Source: Halarcobacter sp.
Lineage (GTDB): Bacteria; Campylobacterota; Campylobacteria; Campylobacterales; Arcobacteraceae
Direction of reading: 5' to 3'
Length of the DNA stretch: 64,000 nt
Assembly: GCF_963676935.1 (NCBI RefSeq)
Contig: NZ_OY781470.1
Coordinates: forward strand, 310,001-374,000
Both the position numbers and the translations under genes were made by a program. The notes below the pieces were generated by a model. That model had not been told where the DNA came from. It worked only from the letters and a program-made list of their open reading frames with translations, and ran no database searches. Shown here piece by piece: positions 9,245 through 19,957 of this stretch (the stretch's first letter is position 1; each line of letters opens with the position of its first letter).

Positions 9245-10248
9245 TGAAAATTGATGATAGCTTTTATATGAAATTAGCTATAGATGAAGCTTGGAAATAT
9301 CAACTTTTAACATATCCTAACCCTGCTGTTGGTTGTGTTGTGGTGAAAAATGGTGAAATACTTTCAATAGAAGCTCATAAAGAGGCAGGACTTGCTCATG
9401 CTGAAGTAAATGCATTAAAAGCAGCATATTTGAAAAAGTATCCCAATGATTTAATTAAAATGAAAAAAACAAGTCATGAAATTCATGAATATTTAATTAA
9501 CAATCATGATAATTTTTTTAAAGATTGTGAAGTATATGTTACTTTAGAACCTTGTAATCATATAGGTAAAACACCAGCTTGCGCAAATTTATTAAAAGAG
9601 TTAAAACCTAAAAGAGTAATCATAGCTCATAAGGACATTAATAAAGAAGCCAGTGGGGGCATAGAAGTCTTAATAAATGAAAATATAGAGGTAATTATTG
9701 GTTGTATGGAAAAAGAGGCTTATGAGCTTTTATATCCATTTATTAAGTGGACAAGTGGGTCATTTATATTTTTTAAAATGGCTATGACGCTAAATGGTTG
9801 TATTGATGGAAAAATATCATCCAATCAGACCTTGGCTTATACACATACATTAAGAGATAAAATTGATTTAATGTTAATAGGTGGAAATACAGTAAGAATA
9901 GATAAACCAACATTAGATGCTAGATATATTGTAGGTCGTGCACCAAATATCTTTATTTATTCTAAAAACAAAATATTTGATAACAATATTCCATTATTTA
10001 AAGTACCTAATAGAGATGTAATTATAAGTGATGATTTATTTAAATTGTTAGATTATAAGTTTATTATGGTTGAGGGAACTTACACTTTAATGGAAACATT
10101 AAAAGAGAGAATAGATTATATTATACTACTAATAAGTCCAAAGATTAGAAAAGGGCTTAATGCTTTAAATGAGATAGATCAAGACTTCGAAATTATACAT
10201 GAAAATAAACTAGGTAAAGAAAAAATAGTTTACTTAAAAAGAAAATAA
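9244..10248 (+). CDS. ribD: bifunctional diaminohydroxyphosphoribosylaminopyrimidine deaminase / 5-amino-6-(5-phosphoribosylamino)uracil reductase
   Basis: 334 residues. Carries out two early steps of riboflavin synthesis. The N-terminal deaminase has the zinc motifs HAEVNALKAA and LEPCNHIGKTPAC and the NPAVGCVVV strand; the C-terminal reductase begins near residue 170 (KMAMTLNGCIDGKI) and has LIGGNTVRIDKPTLDAR. The deaminase has an insert between HAE and PCN (about residues 65–95). The ATG shares a base with the lysE stop. An RNA-like hairpin and a terminator follow. Confidence 0.95.
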   Translation: MKIDDSFYMKLAIDEAWKYQLLTYPNPAVGCVVVKNGEILSIEAHKEAGLAHAEVNALKAAYLKKYPNDLIKMKKTSHEIHEYLINNHDNFFKDCEVYVTLEPCNHIGKTPACANLLKELKPKRVIIAHKDINKEASGGIEVLINENIEVIIGCMEKEAYELLYPFIKWTSGSFIFFKMAMTLNGCIDGKISSNQTLAYTHTLRDKIDLMLIGGNTVRIDKPTLDARYIVGRAPNIFIYSKNKIFDNNIPLFKVPNRDVIISDDLFKLLDYKFIMVEGTYTLMETLKERIDYIILLISPKIRKGLNALNEIDQDFEIIHENKLGKEKIVYLKRK

Positions 10249-10300
10249 TGTATTTAAAAATTTCAAAACTATAAATATTTGTTGTTAGAAACAAGAGAAA

Positions 10301-10352
10301 GGTTTATTTGACGATGGAGCTTACAAGTGTAAGTGACTGAGGAAAATAAATC
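10301..10352 (+). ncRNA. possible structured RNA in ribD 3' region
   Basis: A 9-bp outer stem pairs GGTTTATTT (10301–10309) with AAATAAATC (10344–10352, one G·U). Inside is a perfect stem CTTAC/GTAAG (10320–10324, 10329–10333) with a 4-nt loop. The internal loops GACGATGGAG and TGACTGAGGA are purine-rich and unpaired. The 3' outer strand also forms part of the terminator stem just downstream, so the two folds exclude each other. I do not recognise a known riboswitch or ribozyme. Confidence 0.35.
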
Positions 10353-10393
10353 TTTATCGCAGTTTATAGCGACAAAGATTTATAGTTTTATTT
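10346..10393 (+). terminator. bidirectional terminator between ribD and efp
   Basis: 15-bp stem with one A·C mismatch: ATAAATCTTTATCGC (10346–10360) and GCGACAAAGATTTAT (10369–10383), loop AGTTTATA. TTTTATTTT follows on the plus strand and ATTTT on the minus strand. It sits between two convergent genes, ribD and efp. Confidence 0.8.
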
Positions 10394-10951
10394 TACTTTT
10401 TCTAGATATTCACCAGTTTTAGTATCAACTTTAATAACATCATCTTCAACTAAGTGAAATGGAATTTGTACAACTGCACCTGATTCTAAAGTAGCAGGTT
10501 TTTTACCACCTTGAGAATCACCTTTAAAGTTTGGTGGAGTTTCAACAATTTTAAGTTCAACTACTGCAGGTGGCTCAACAGTTATAGCATTACCGTTAAA
10601 GAACATCATATCAACGTTCATCCCATCAATAATCCATTTTTCTGCATCACCAACTTGATCATAAGTTAAACCAATTTGTTCATAAGATACATTATCCATA
10701 AATTGTAACATTTCACCATCATCATATAGATATTGCATAGTTTTTTGTTGTAAATCTGGTGTAGTACATTTATCCCCTGCATGAAAAGTTTTTTCAATAA
10801 CTTTTCCATTAAGGAATGATTTGATTTTACATCTAACAAATGCTGCACCTTTCCCAGGCTTTACATGTTGGTATTCAGTAATTTTATAAGGAACACCATC
10901 GATCTCAATTTTAAGACCTTTTTTTAATTCACTCATTGAAATATTTGCCAT
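10388..10951 (-). CDS. efp: elongation factor P
   Basis: 187 residues, the standard length. EF-P relieves ribosome stalling at polyproline. Three beta-barrel domains; the KOW-like N-terminal domain carries the PGKG loop with Lys34, the position modified in many bacteria. The C-terminal domain has the typical ending GEYLEKV. ATG with AAGGAG upstream. Last gene of the rpsA-serA-efp run, 12 bp after serA. Whether Lys34 is modified cannot be told from this window. Confidence 0.98.
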   Translation of the reverse strand: MANISMSELKKGLKIEIDGVPYKITEYQHVKPGKGAAFVRCKIKSFLNGKVIEKTFHAGDKCTTPDLQQKTMQYLYDDGEMLQFMDNVSYEQIGLTYDQVGDAEKWIIDGMNVDMMFFNGNAITVEPPAVVELKIVETPPNFKGDSQGGKKPATLESGAVVQIPFHLVEDDVIKVDTKTGEYLEKVK

Positions 10952-10963
10952 TTCAATTACTCC

Positions 10964-12550
10964 TTAAATTTCTGCATAAGAAACTGCAATAGCAGCTTCA
11001 ATATCACTAATTTCTTTTAATGTATCACTTTTAATTGTATCATCAACTAAGATAATTGCTAAAGCATCATTGTTTTTTCCACGAGCAAGTCTAAAGTCAG
11101 AGATATTTATTCCTCTGTCACCTAGAAGTTTTCCAACTGTACCAATTACACCTGGAACGTCGTTATTTCTCATCATAATCATTTTACCTTTAGGTTCAAT
11201 GTCAAAATCAAAACCATCTAAGTCAACAATTCTTTGTACATTGTCATCAAAAACTGTACCAGAGATTGTATTAACTCTTTTTTCAGTTGTAATTTTTATA
11301 GTAACTTTATTGCTATATCCAACAGTATGTTTTATCTCAGAAGTTTCAAAAGTTATACCTTTTTCTTCAGCTAAGAATTTAGCATTTACATAGTTAACTT
11401 CATCGCCTGCTGCAACACTTAATGCTCCAACAGTTGCAAATGTTGTTAATGAATCTAAATATTCAGTTATATCACCTTGAGCACATACAGAGATAGATCT
11501 TATTGGAGATTTATCTAATTGTGCTGAAAGGAATGCAATTTTTTGAGTTAATTCTATATATGGTTTAACAAAAGAAGGAATTTTTGTTTCATCAATTGGT
11601 AGATTTAAGGCATTTGGATATGAAATTCCTCTTGCAGATTCTATTGCATTTTCAGCAGCTTGTACTGCGATTTTTTTCTGAGACTCTTTTGTATTTGCTC
11701 CTAAGTGAGCTGTTACAGTTATGTTTGGTAAATCTAATAGTTTATTATCTATTGCAGGTTCTTTTTTGAAAACATCAATACCTGCCATTGCAATTTTTCC
11801 AGATTTTAGATTGTTATATAGTGCATCTTCATTATATAAACCACCTCTTGCGCAGTTTATTAAAATCACACCATCTTTCATTTTTGCAATCTCTTCTTCA
11901 CCAATCATATCGATAGTTTCTTTATTTTTTGGTGTGTGTATTGTAATAATGTCACAAGATAAAATATCATCAAAATTAGTTGTATAAGAAATTCCTAAGT
12001 CTGTAGCTTTAGTTGATGGAATATAAGGGTCATATGCAACTACATCCATCTCAAAACTTTTAGCTCTTAATCCAACTCTATGACCAATATTACCAAATCC
12101 AATAATACCTAATTTTTTACCATAAAGTTCATTACCATACCAATCTTCTCTTTTCCAGATTCTATCATTTTTAAGTTGGTTATGAGCATAAGGAAATTTT
12201 CTCATACAAGAGAGCATGTGAGCCATAGTTAATTCAACAGCTGCAATAGTATTAGCAGTTGGAACATTCATAGCAATAATACCTCTTTTGCTACAACCTT
12301 CCATATCAACATTATCATAACCAACACCAGCTCTGATAATTGCTTTCAAATTTGTTGCAGCAGATAAAAACTTCTCATCTACATCTGTTGAAGATCTAGT
12401 AATAGCAACATCAGCATCTTTAATTACGTCTAATAAAGATACTTTGTCGATGTCAGCTGCATATACATAGTTTACATCTTCTGTATTTTGTAAAATATTT
12501 AGTCCATCTTCATGGATATGGTCACAAACAACAATTGTATGTTTACTCAT
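10964..12550 (-). CDS. serA: D-3-phosphoglycerate dehydrogenase
   Basis: 528 residues, the long SerA form. First step of serine synthesis, NAD-dependent. The Rossmann motif GIIGFGNIGHRVG is near residue 145; the catalytic Arg (NCARGGLYNEDAL), Glu and His (HLGANTKES) follow. After about residue 315 come the allosteric-substrate-binding region and a C-terminal ACT domain (MMRNNDVPGVIGTVGKLLG), which in the family binds serine for feedback inhibition. It sits 19 bp after rpsA and 12 bp before efp. Confidence 0.97.
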   Translation of the reverse strand: MSKHTIVVCDHIHEDGLNILQNTEDVNYVYAADIDKVSLLDVIKDADVAITRSSTDVDEKFLSAATNLKAIIRAGVGYDNVDMEGCSKRGIIAMNVPTANTIAAVELTMAHMLSCMRKFPYAHNQLKNDRIWKREDWYGNELYGKKLGIIGFGNIGHRVGLRAKSFEMDVVAYDPYIPSTKATDLGISYTTNFDDILSCDIITIHTPKNKETIDMIGEEEIAKMKDGVILINCARGGLYNEDALYNNLKSGKIAMAGIDVFKKEPAIDNKLLDLPNITVTAHLGANTKESQKKIAVQAAENAIESARGISYPNALNLPIDETKIPSFVKPYIELTQKIAFLSAQLDKSPIRSISVCAQGDITEYLDSLTTFATVGALSVAAGDEVNYVNAKFLAEEKGITFETSEIKHTVGYSNKVTIKITTEKRVNTISGTVFDDNVQRIVDLDGFDFDIEPKGKMIMMRNNDVPGVIGTVGKLLGDRGINISDFRLARGKNNDALAIILVDDTIKSDTLKEISDIEAAIAVSYAEI

Positions 12551-12569
12551 TTTTTCTTAATCCTTAAAA

Positions 12570-14222
12570 TTATTTCATTTGGTCTTTTAAAAGATCACCT
12601 AAAGTCATAGAACTATCATCATTAACAGCTTTTAAAACTTCTCTTTCTTGTTGTTGCTCTAATCTTTTTACTGATAATCTAACTCTATTCTTTTTAGTAT
12701 CAATATTGATAACTACAGCTTCAAGTTCATCTCCAATATTTACTTCTTCAGCATTTAATGGACCAAAGTCTTCATTTCTAATTAAACCATCTAAGTTATC
12801 ATCTAGTTTTATAAAGATTCCGAAATCTTTTTTATCTTTAACAGGCCCTTTTACAATATCACCCATTTTATGTTCATTTTGGAAGCTTTTTGCTGGTGAA
12901 TCAGAAATCTCTTTTACTGATAATGAGATATTTTCTTTCTCTCTATCAATTTTAATAATTTTAACTTCTACTTCATCACCTTTTTTATAAAGTGATTTAC
13001 ATTTTGCATTTGATTCCCAAGATGCTTCTTCGTTATGTAATAAACCATCTACATCACCAATAGTTACGAATGCACCAAAATCAGTTAATGTTGCAACTTT
13101 TCCTTTTACAACATCACCAACTTTGTTTTCTTTCATAAATTTAGCAAATGGTTTTTCTTGTAAGTTTTTAAGAGAAACTCTTAATCTTTTTTTATTTACA
13201 TCTAGTTCAATAACTTCAACATTAATCTCTTCACCTAAAGTTAATAGGTCTTTTGGATTTTTAAGATTTTTGTTCCATGAAATTTCAGAAATATGTAATA
13301 AACCTTCAATATCATTTCCTAAGTCAACAAATGCACCATAAGATTCAAAGTTAGAAACTGTAACAGTAATTGTATCACCAACTTCTAATTCATCTTTAAT
13401 CTCTTCCCATGGATTAGCAAGAGCAGCTTTAATTGATAAAGATAAATGTTGTTTAGTTTTGTCATAAGATAGTACTACAACAGAAACTTCATCACCTTCG
13501 TTATAATAGTTTGCAGGGTTAACAGGCCCTTTGTAAGAGATTTCATTGTAGTTTACTAAACCATCAATTCCACCTAAATCAATAAACATACCATAAGATG
13601 TGATTTTTTTAACGATACCATTTACTGGCTCATTTTTTTCTAAGATTTCATTTACTTTTGAATCTTTTTGTAACTTAGATTCTTCAATAAGTTTTTTTCT
13701 TGAAACTATAATAGAGTTTTGTGCAGAATTAACTTTTAAAACTTTTGCTTTTACTTTTTTACCAACAGCACCATGAGATTTTAAGTAAGATTGAGCCATA
13801 GGCATGAAATACTCTAAGCCACTTTCATCTTCAATAATGAAACCACCTCTGTTTTTTACAGAAATAATTTTACCTTCAATTGTAATGTCTTCTACATTTT
13901 CACCGTGCTCTTTTACAAATGCGTCAAATTTTTCTTTTTGAAGTACTTTTTTGTAAGAGATAGATGGTCTTTCACCTTTGTTACCCATTAACATAACAGG
14001 GATTGTATCTCCTGCTTTGAATTGAACTTCACCACCGATTGTTATTTCAGAGATGTTTAGTTTTCCTTCAATCTTTTGACCAACGTCAACAAGTACACTA
14101 TCACCAGTAATTTCAACAATTACACCATCAACTACAGAGTTATTTTCAGCATTCTCAAAAGACTCTTCTAGCATTTGTGCAAAATCAAAGTCTTCACCTA
14201 GTTCTATATCATCGATACCCAT
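12570..14222 (-). CDS. rpsA: 30S ribosomal protein S1
   Basis: 550 residues with six S1 (OB-fold) repeats, seen as recurring patterns such as GMFIDLGGIDGLV, GAFVDLGNDIEGLLH and GAFVTIGDVDGLLH, each followed by GDEVEV-like strands. S1 binds mRNA upstream of start codons and unfolds it on the 30S subunit. ATG with AAGGA upstream and a TATAAT about 42 bp before the start. First gene of the rpsA-serA-efp transcript, as in Campylobacter where serA is nearby. Confidence 0.98.
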   Translation of the reverse strand: MGIDDIELGEDFDFAQMLEESFENAENNSVVDGVIVEITGDSVLVDVGQKIEGKLNISEITIGGEVQFKAGDTIPVMLMGNKGERPSISYKKVLQKEKFDAFVKEHGENVEDITIEGKIISVKNRGGFIIEDESGLEYFMPMAQSYLKSHGAVGKKVKAKVLKVNSAQNSIIVSRKKLIEESKLQKDSKVNEILEKNEPVNGIVKKITSYGMFIDLGGIDGLVNYNEISYKGPVNPANYYNEGDEVSVVVLSYDKTKQHLSLSIKAALANPWEEIKDELEVGDTITVTVSNFESYGAFVDLGNDIEGLLHISEISWNKNLKNPKDLLTLGEEINVEVIELDVNKKRLRVSLKNLQEKPFAKFMKENKVGDVVKGKVATLTDFGAFVTIGDVDGLLHNEEASWESNAKCKSLYKKGDEVEVKIIKIDREKENISLSVKEISDSPAKSFQNEHKMGDIVKGPVKDKKDFGIFIKLDDNLDGLIRNEDFGPLNAEEVNIGDELEAVVINIDTKKNRVRLSVKRLEQQQEREVLKAVNDDSSMTLGDLLKDQMK

Positions 14223-14263
14223 TTTATTCCTTCGTATTAACCGTTTTTTATTAAATGGTGATG

Positions 14264-14269
14264 ATTATA
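14264..14269 (-). promoter_or_regulatory. rpsA promoter -10 element
   Basis: On the minus strand TATAAT occurs in CGATATAATCATC, 42 bp upstream of the rpsA ATG, giving a leader of about 35 nt with a good AAGGA before the start. No -35 consensus is evident, common in Campylobacterota. Confidence 0.6.
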
Positions 14270-14286
14270 TCGAAAGTTTACTTAAA

Positions 14287-14319
14287 GTAGAAAGTTTATA
14301 TTTTTTCTATACTTTCTAC
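14287..14319 (-). terminator. hairpin at the ispH 3' end
   Basis: Perfect 9-bp inverted repeat GTAGAAAGT (14287–14295) and ACTTTCTAC (14311–14319) overlapping the last codons of ispH. On the minus strand TTTAAG follows, a poor U tract, so termination may be partial. Confidence 0.45.
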
Positions 14320-15129
14320 TACTTGTTGAATAATCCAATCAGGGGTTGAAGCACCGGCTGTTATACCGCATAAATTTTTATTTTGAAACCATTTTGATTC
14401 TATTTCGCTTACATTTTCTATTAGGTAAGAATCCTTACAATTTTCTAAGCAGATTGAATGAAGTTGTTTTGTATTTGAAGAGTTTTTCCCACCAATAACA
14501 ACCATTACATCAACCTCTTTTGATAGCTCTCTTGCGGCATCCTGATTTTCAAATGTTGCATCACAAATGGTATTAAATACTCTAACTTCTTTATTTTTTA
14601 AAATAAGTTCATTTACAATCTCTAAATAAATCTCTTTTTTTCTTGTTGTTTGAGCAACTGTAGCAATTTTGTCATATTTAAATTTTATATTTTTTAATTC
14701 ATCTTTAGATAAAACAACATGAACATCACCTTCATCTTTTCCATAAGATTTCACACCTTTTACTTCAGGATGATTTTCATCTCCAAAGATTAAAATTGAA
14801 TAGTTTTCTTCAGACATTTTTTTAACATTTTGTTGAGGAGTTGTAACAAAAGGACAAGTTGCATTAATAACTTTTTCACTTCTTTTTTTTAATTCTTTTA
14901 AATCATTTTTGGGAATACCATGTGTTCTAATAATTACAGTATCATCAGGTTTTACATCAGAAAGATTTTCATATAAACCAACATTATAATCATTTTTTAA
15001 TCTATCTATCTCATTTTGATTATGTATTAATGGTCCCATTGTTGCAGAGTTTTCATAACCTTCTGCAATTTTTATTGCTCTTTTTACTCCAAAGCAAAAG
15101 CCATAGCTAGAAGCTAATTTTACTTTCAT
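14296..15129 (-). CDS. ispH: 4-hydroxy-3-methylbut-2-enyl diphosphate reductase
   Basis: 277 residues. Last enzyme of the MEP isoprenoid pathway, an Fe-S protein giving IPP and DMAPP. Three cluster cysteines are visible: C12 (GFCFGV), the NATCPFV cysteine near 93 and the TICDATFENQ cysteine near 190. Active-site histidines lie in RTHGIPK and HPEVKG. No C-terminal S1 fusion is present, although rpsA follows directly in the same direction. ATG with AAGGA upstream. Confidence 0.97.
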   Translation of the reverse strand: MKVKLASSYGFCFGVKRAIKIAEGYENSATMGPLIHNQNEIDRLKNDYNVGLYENLSDVKPDDTVIIRTHGIPKNDLKELKKRSEKVINATCPFVTTPQQNVKKMSEENYSILIFGDENHPEVKGVKSYGKDEGDVHVVLSKDELKNIKFKYDKIATVAQTTRKKEIYLEIVNELILKNKEVRVFNTICDATFENQDAARELSKEVDVMVVIGGKNSSNTKQLHSICLENCKDSYLIENVSEIESKWFQNKNLCGITAGASTPDWIIQQVVESIEKI

Positions 15130-15235
15130 TCCTTATCCTTAACTAGTCCCAATATTTTGGGTATTTATATTTACTTTTTTAAAATCTGATTCTATTTAAA
15201 GAAGTAAATTTAAAAATAAATAATCTATATTACTT

Positions 15236-16516
15236 TTAATTTCTAAGTGAGTCTAGAATCTCTTTAAAGTTTGGAAATGAAGTTAAAATACAATCTACAT
15301 CTTCGATATCCATTCCACAAATCAATCCTGCAATTGAAAAACTCATTGCAATTCTATGGTCACCATGAGAGTTTATACTTGCTCTATTTAAACTCCCACC
15401 AATTATTTCATAACCATCTTCAAACTCAGTATATTCTACACCACATTTTTCTAAATTTGACACGACAGATTTAATTCTATCTGATTCTTTTACTCTTAAT
15501 TCGGCAGCATTTTTAACTATTGATTTACCTTTTGCTAAGCTCATTGCAATAGATAAAGCAGGTAACTCATCAATTAACCAAGAGATATGTTCTTCAACAA
15601 CTACACCTTTTAACTCATTGTATTTAACTTCAATATCCCCAATAGGTTCATAAATATTTTCTTTTTCAATAAAGTTTATCTGGGTACCCATTTTTTGTAA
15701 AATTTTATATGCACCAATTCTTGTAGGATTTAAACTTACATTTTTTAGTAATACTCTACTATTAGGTGTAATTGCAGCTGCAACAGCAAAGAAAAATGCA
15801 GAACTAGGATCAGTGGGAACTGTAATATTTAGAGGTTTTAAATGTCCCTTTAGAGGATGAATATTTATAAATCCCTCTTTATCAGTTTCGATTTTTGCTC
15901 CCATACCTTTTAGCATTCTTTCTGTATGGTCACGTGTAAGTTCATTCTCTTTATATTTTGATACTCCTGTAGCTCTTAATGCTGCTAAAATCATAGCTGA
16001 TTTAACTTGGGCAGAATCTACAGGAGAAGTATATACAAAAGGTTTGAGTTCTTTAACTCCTCGTATAAAAAGTGGAGCTTTATTTCCATTATCTCGACCA
16101 TCAATATTTGCACCAATACTTCTTAAAGGAACAGCTACTCTTTTCATTGGTCTTTCTCTAAGGTATTTATCACCTGTTAAAGTAAAAGCTCCATCTATAG
16201 AAGCTAAAAGTCCACAAAACAATCTCATTCCAGTTCCTGCATTTCCACAGTCTAAAACATCTTTTGGTTCTTTTAATTCTTTTGTTGGAGTAATTTCAAC
16301 ATATTTTCCATCTCTAACAACTTTCGCTCCAAGTTGCTCTACAATACTTAAAGAGTTTAAAGTATCTTCAGCTGTTAAAAAGTTGTTTATGTGTGATGTT
16401 TTGTCTGAAAATATCGAAAACATTGCACATCTATGAGAAATAGATTTATCACTTGCAATAGAATCTATCTCTATATCAAAGGGCTTAACTAATTTTTCTA
16501 TGTTGAAATTTTCCAT
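15236..16516 (-). CDS. aroA: 3-phosphoshikimate 1-carboxyvinyltransferase (EPSP synthase)
   Basis: 426 residues. Shikimate pathway enzyme joining PEP and shikimate-3-phosphate. Motifs: [13 protein letters not shown] near residue 22, [10 protein letters not shown] around 90, LRERPMKR, and [12 protein letters not shown] in the C-terminal half. It lies 9 bp downstream of pheT, so pheS-pheT-aroA form one run. The 106-bp gap to ispH holds AT-rich sequence with no clear signal. Confidence 0.97.
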   Translation of the reverse strand: MENFNIEKLVKPFDIEIDSIASDKSISHRCAMFSIFSDKTSHINNFLTAEDTLNSLSIVEQLGAKVVRDGKYVEITPTKELKEPKDVLDCGNAGTGMRLFCGLLASIDGAFTLTGDKYLRERPMKRVAVPLRSIGANIDGRDNGNKAPLFIRGVKELKPFVYTSPVDSAQVKSAMILAALRATGVSKYKENELTRDHTERMLKGMGAKIETDKEGFINIHPLKGHLKPLNITVPTDPSSAFFFAVAAAITPNSRVLLKNVSLNPTRIGAYKILQKMGTQINFIEKENIYEPIGDIEVKYNELKGVVVEEHISWLIDELPALSIAMSLAKGKSIVKNAAELRVKESDRIKSVVSNLEKCGVEYTEFEDGYEIIGGSLNRASINSHGDHRIAMSFSIAGLICGMDIEDVDCILTSFPNFKEILDSLRN

Positions 16517-16525
16517 TTTATCCTC

Positions 16526-18853
16526 TTAGTCTCTTAATCCAATTCCAAGTTTTTCATTTAATGCTTCTAAAATATTATTCATAGAAGAAGTTATATCTTC
16601 TTCTTCTAATGTCTTATCATTGTTTTGTAAAACAAATCTAATTGTTAAACTCTCTTTATCTCTAAGTTTTTCATCACTATAAATATCAATTAGATTAAAT
16701 TGTTTTATATTTTTATCACCAATTGAGTTTATTGTTTTTTTGATTTCACTATATTCCATATTTTTAGGAACAATTATACTTAAATCTTTTTTTGATGCTT
16801 GAAATTTAGAGTATGCATCAACTTTTGTTAATTCGTTACAAATCTTATCAAATTCAATCTCTGCAATAAAAGTATCACTTAAATCATAATCATCTGCGAC
16901 ACTAGGGTGTAGTTTAGAGATAAATCCTACCTTTTCACCATCAATTATAACTGAAGCATTTTGATATGGATGAACTAAATCATTTGGTAATTTTGTCATT
17001 GGTTCTAAATCAAACTTTCCAACTGTATTTAAAACTTTTTTTGCAAATTCAAAAAATTCAATATTTTGTGGTTTACCTGCATTAAAGAAAGACTCAAGTT
17101 CTTTTTGTCCACTAAAGATAAAAGATATTACGCTCTTTTCAACTCTATTTATATCAAACACTTTTCCAATTTCAAAAAATGCTGCTGATTTAAATCCAAG
17201 TTTCATATTATTTGAACATGCTTCTATAAGATTTAAACTTATTGTAGTTCTAAATGTATCTAACTCTTTTACAATAGGATTTAAAATATCTAATGATTCT
17301 TTTACTGTAGCAATTGAGTATTTTTGAAGTTTTTCTTTATCTGCAAATACATAAGTTACAGTTTCATAAAAACCATTTTCAATAGCTTTAAATCTTAACT
17401 TATTTCTTTTAATTAGATTGATTGAAGTAGTATTTGCTCTGCTTGCTTCATCAATAGCTAAAGGTTTAGCTTTAATATTATCAATACCAATTATTCTTAC
17501 AATCTCTTCTGTAACATCAGCAATATTTTTAATATCATGTCTAAATGTAGGAATTTGTAATGATAGTACACCATTTGCAACATCTTTAACAATAAAACCT
17601 AATGAACTTAAGATTTTTTCAATTGTTGCTTTTTCTATCTCTTGCCCAATAATTGAATTGATTTTATTTACATTTACATCTAAAGTATGTTTTTCATTAT
17701 AATCATTGTAAGCTTCTGTACCATTATAAAGTTTTCCACCAGCTTTTGAAATCAGTGAACAGAAAACATCTATACCAAACTCTAGGCATGGTTCACTCCC
17801 TCTTGAAGATCTGTAATATATATCTCCAGTTTTCTTTTTTGTTTCAAAAACTTTTTTTGATAAAAATTCAGGATCAATATAAGTTGCCTCAATAATATAT
17901 TCACTGTTTTTGTCATCATTTGTTTTTTCTTGATTAATAGAGATCGTACTTAATTGCTCTTCACCCTCAACTATATCAAAACCTTGAGGATCTTTTTTAA
18001 TACTTAAAACTGAGATATTATCATCTTTAGTTTTTAAGTCAGATTTTGCATAAGCATTTAAAATTACACCTGTAGCGTGTGTAACATAATTTACTATATC
18101 TCTTAAATCACACTCTTCAAATTTATCTATAATACCAACTCTTAGTTTATATACTAAAGGAAGTTTGAAATCTTCTAGTGCAGCAACTTTATAAATATAT
18201 TTGCTATCAATTTCATTTGTACTTTCAACTTCTAAAGTTTGACCTATACCTAAATTGTTTAATTCTAAGCCATACTCTTGTTCCGTTAATGGAATATTAT
18301 AAAATGCAGATAATTCTCTTGCAACACCATGTATACTTAAACAGTCACCTCTATTAGCAGTTAATTCTATCTCGATTACATCATCATTGAAAAGTGGGTA
18401 ATCTTTTAATTCTCTACCAATTACAAGTTCACCTATTGAAGAATCTAGTTCTAAAATTCCATCATTTAATTTAGCTAAACCAATCTCAGTAGATGAACAA
18501 ATCATACCATTTGATTCAACTCCTCTTAGTTTTGCTTTTTTGATTTTAAAATCATCACCTAGTTTACATCCTACAACAGCAACTGGTACAAACTGTCCAG
18601 CATCAACATTTTTAGCACCACAAACAATTTGAACAGTTTCTCCACCAATATCAACTTGGCAGATATTTAGTTTATCTGCATCAGGATGTTTCTCTTTTTC
18701 TAAAACTTTTCCAACTACTACTTTAGCAGGTACTCTTTGAAGTTCTAAACTATCAACCTCTAATCCAATAGAGTTTAATGTTTTACAGATATCATCTGTA
18801 GATATTTTGGAAATATCAACGTATTCTTGTAACCAATTTCTTGTAACTATCAT
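16526..18853 (-). CDS. pheT: phenylalanyl-tRNA synthetase beta subunit
   Basis: 775 residues, usual length. N-terminal tRNA-binding OB domain ([17 protein letters not shown]), B3/B4 editing region, B5 domain ([18 protein letters not shown]), synthetase-like core and a C-terminal ferredoxin-fold anticodon-binding domain ([14 protein letters not shown]). Works as an α2β2 tetramer with PheS. Its start overlaps the pheS stop by 4 bp. Confidence 0.98.
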   Translation of the reverse strand: MIVTRNWLQEYVDISKISTDDICKTLNSIGLEVDSLELQRVPAKVVVGKVLEKEKHPDADKLNICQVDIGGETVQIVCGAKNVDAGQFVPVAVVGCKLGDDFKIKKAKLRGVESNGMICSSTEIGLAKLNDGILELDSSIGELVIGRELKDYPLFNDDVIEIELTANRGDCLSIHGVARELSAFYNIPLTEQEYGLELNNLGIGQTLEVESTNEIDSKYIYKVAALEDFKLPLVYKLRVGIIDKFEECDLRDIVNYVTHATGVILNAYAKSDLKTKDDNISVLSIKKDPQGFDIVEGEEQLSTISINQEKTNDDKNSEYIIEATYIDPEFLSKKVFETKKKTGDIYYRSSRGSEPCLEFGIDVFCSLISKAGGKLYNGTEAYNDYNEKHTLDVNVNKINSIIGQEIEKATIEKILSSLGFIVKDVANGVLSLQIPTFRHDIKNIADVTEEIVRIIGIDNIKAKPLAIDEASRANTTSINLIKRNKLRFKAIENGFYETVTYVFADKEKLQKYSIATVKESLDILNPIVKELDTFRTTISLNLIEACSNNMKLGFKSAAFFEIGKVFDINRVEKSVISFIFSGQKELESFFNAGKPQNIEFFEFAKKVLNTVGKFDLEPMTKLPNDLVHPYQNASVIIDGEKVGFISKLHPSVADDYDLSDTFIAEIEFDKICNELTKVDAYSKFQASKKDLSIIVPKNMEYSEIKKTINSIGDKNIKQFNLIDIYSDEKLRDKESLTIRFVLQNNDKTLEEEDITSSMNNILEALNEKLGIGLRD

Positions 18854-19842
18854 TTAAACTGTCCTAATAATCTTAAATCACTTTCAAATAAAGATCTTAA
18901 GTCTCCAATATTGTGCGTTAACATTGCAACTCTTTCTATCCCTAGACCAAATGCGTATCCTGATTTATTTTCGTATCCAACTGCATCAAATACATTTTGG
19001 TCTACAACTCCACAACCAAGTATCTCTAACCATCCTGTATGTGAACAAACTCTACATCCATCTCCACCACAAAATACACATGAGATATCTACTTCAGCTG
19101 AAGGTTCTGTAAAAGGGAAAAAAGATGGTCTAAATCTAACATCTACTTCTCCAAACATATGATGTAAAAATTCTACTAATACATGTTTTAAGTTAGCAAA
19201 AGAGATTTTATCTGCATCGTCAACCACTAATGCTTCAATTTGATGGAACATTGGAGTGTGAGTAATATCATAATCTCTTCTAAAAACTGTTCCTGGAGCA
19301 ATCATTCTAATTGGAGTTGGCTGCGATAACATAGTTCTAATTTGCACAGGTGAAGTATGTGTTCTTAAAAGTGAAAAGTCTTTGTTATAAAAAGTATCTT
19401 GCATATCTCTAGCTGGATGGTATTTTGGAAGATTTAATGCTTCAAAGTTATGAAAATCATCTTCTACTAATGGTCCCTCTTCAACAGAGAAGTTTAGATT
19501 TTGAAAATATGTAACAATTCTATCCATTGTATCAATTACAGGGTGAACCGCACCTGATGTTATTTCATTATTAAATCTTGTAACATCTATTTTATCATTT
19601 TTTAATTTTGCTTCTAAAGCTTCTTTTTCCAGAACAATTTTTTTATTCTCTAAAGCTTCTGTAATTTGTGCTTTTTGTTTATTTAAATTTGCTGCAAAAT
19701 CTTTTTTTTCAGGACCTGGAATATCCTTCATTTTTGCAAATTGTGCAGTAATTACACCTTTTTTCCCTAATGTTTCCACTCTTAAGTTTTCTAAAACTTG
19801 GAGTGAATCAGCGTTATCTATTTTTTCTAGCCATTCAGTCAC
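18850..19842 (-). CDS. pheS: phenylalanyl-tRNA synthetase alpha subunit
   Basis: 330 residues. Catalytic class II subunit. Visible: N-terminal coiled coil, motif 2 region ([18 protein letters not shown]), motif 3 ([10 protein letters not shown]) and the [12 protein letters not shown] segment. The start is GTG at 19842 with GGGGAG about 9 bp upstream; no in-frame ATG precedes the conserved region. A TATAAT on the minus strand at 19894–19899 is a likely promoter. There is no sign of a Phe attenuator leader peptide. Confidence 0.97.
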   Translation of the reverse strand: MTEWLEKIDNADSLQVLENLRVETLGKKGVITAQFAKMKDIPGPEKKDFAANLNKQKAQITEALENKKIVLEKEALEAKLKNDKIDVTRFNNEITSGAVHPVIDTMDRIVTYFQNLNFSVEEGPLVEDDFHNFEALNLPKYHPARDMQDTFYNKDFSLLRTHTSPVQIRTMLSQPTPIRMIAPGTVFRRDYDITHTPMFHQIEALVVDDADKISFANLKHVLVEFLHHMFGEVDVRFRPSFFPFTEPSAEVDISCVFCGGDGCRVCSHTGWLEILGCGVVDQNVFDAVGYENKSGYAFGLGIERVAMLTHNIGDLRSLFESDLRLLGQFK

Positions 19843-19893
19843 TACTAGTTTCTCCCCTGATTTTTATATGTTTATTTGTTGTTAATTTTGGGG

Positions 19894-19899
19894 ATTATA
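19894..19899 (-). promoter_or_regulatory. pheS promoter -10 element
   Basis: Minus-strand TATAAT in AAGTATAATCCCC, about 50 bp before the GTG start of pheS. It faces away from the hinT -10 element 25 bp away, so the 115-bp gap is a divergent promoter region. Confidence 0.55.
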
Positions 19900-19923
19900 C
19901 TTAAAAATTTATTAGAGTTTGGT

Positions 19924-19929
19924 TATAAT
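19924..19929 (+). promoter_or_regulatory. hinT promoter -10 element
   Basis: TATAAT in GGTTATAATTTT, 28 bp before the hinT ATG, with AAAGGAAAATAG as ribosome binding region. Confidence 0.6.
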
Positions 19930-19957
19930 TTTTTTTAAACTAGGTAAAGGAAAATAG

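Noticed and set aside
10301-10352. FMN, fluoride or hammerhead-type RNA
   Set aside because: The GATGG and CTGAGGA pieces do not complete any of those consensus cores, and no gene follows on that strand.
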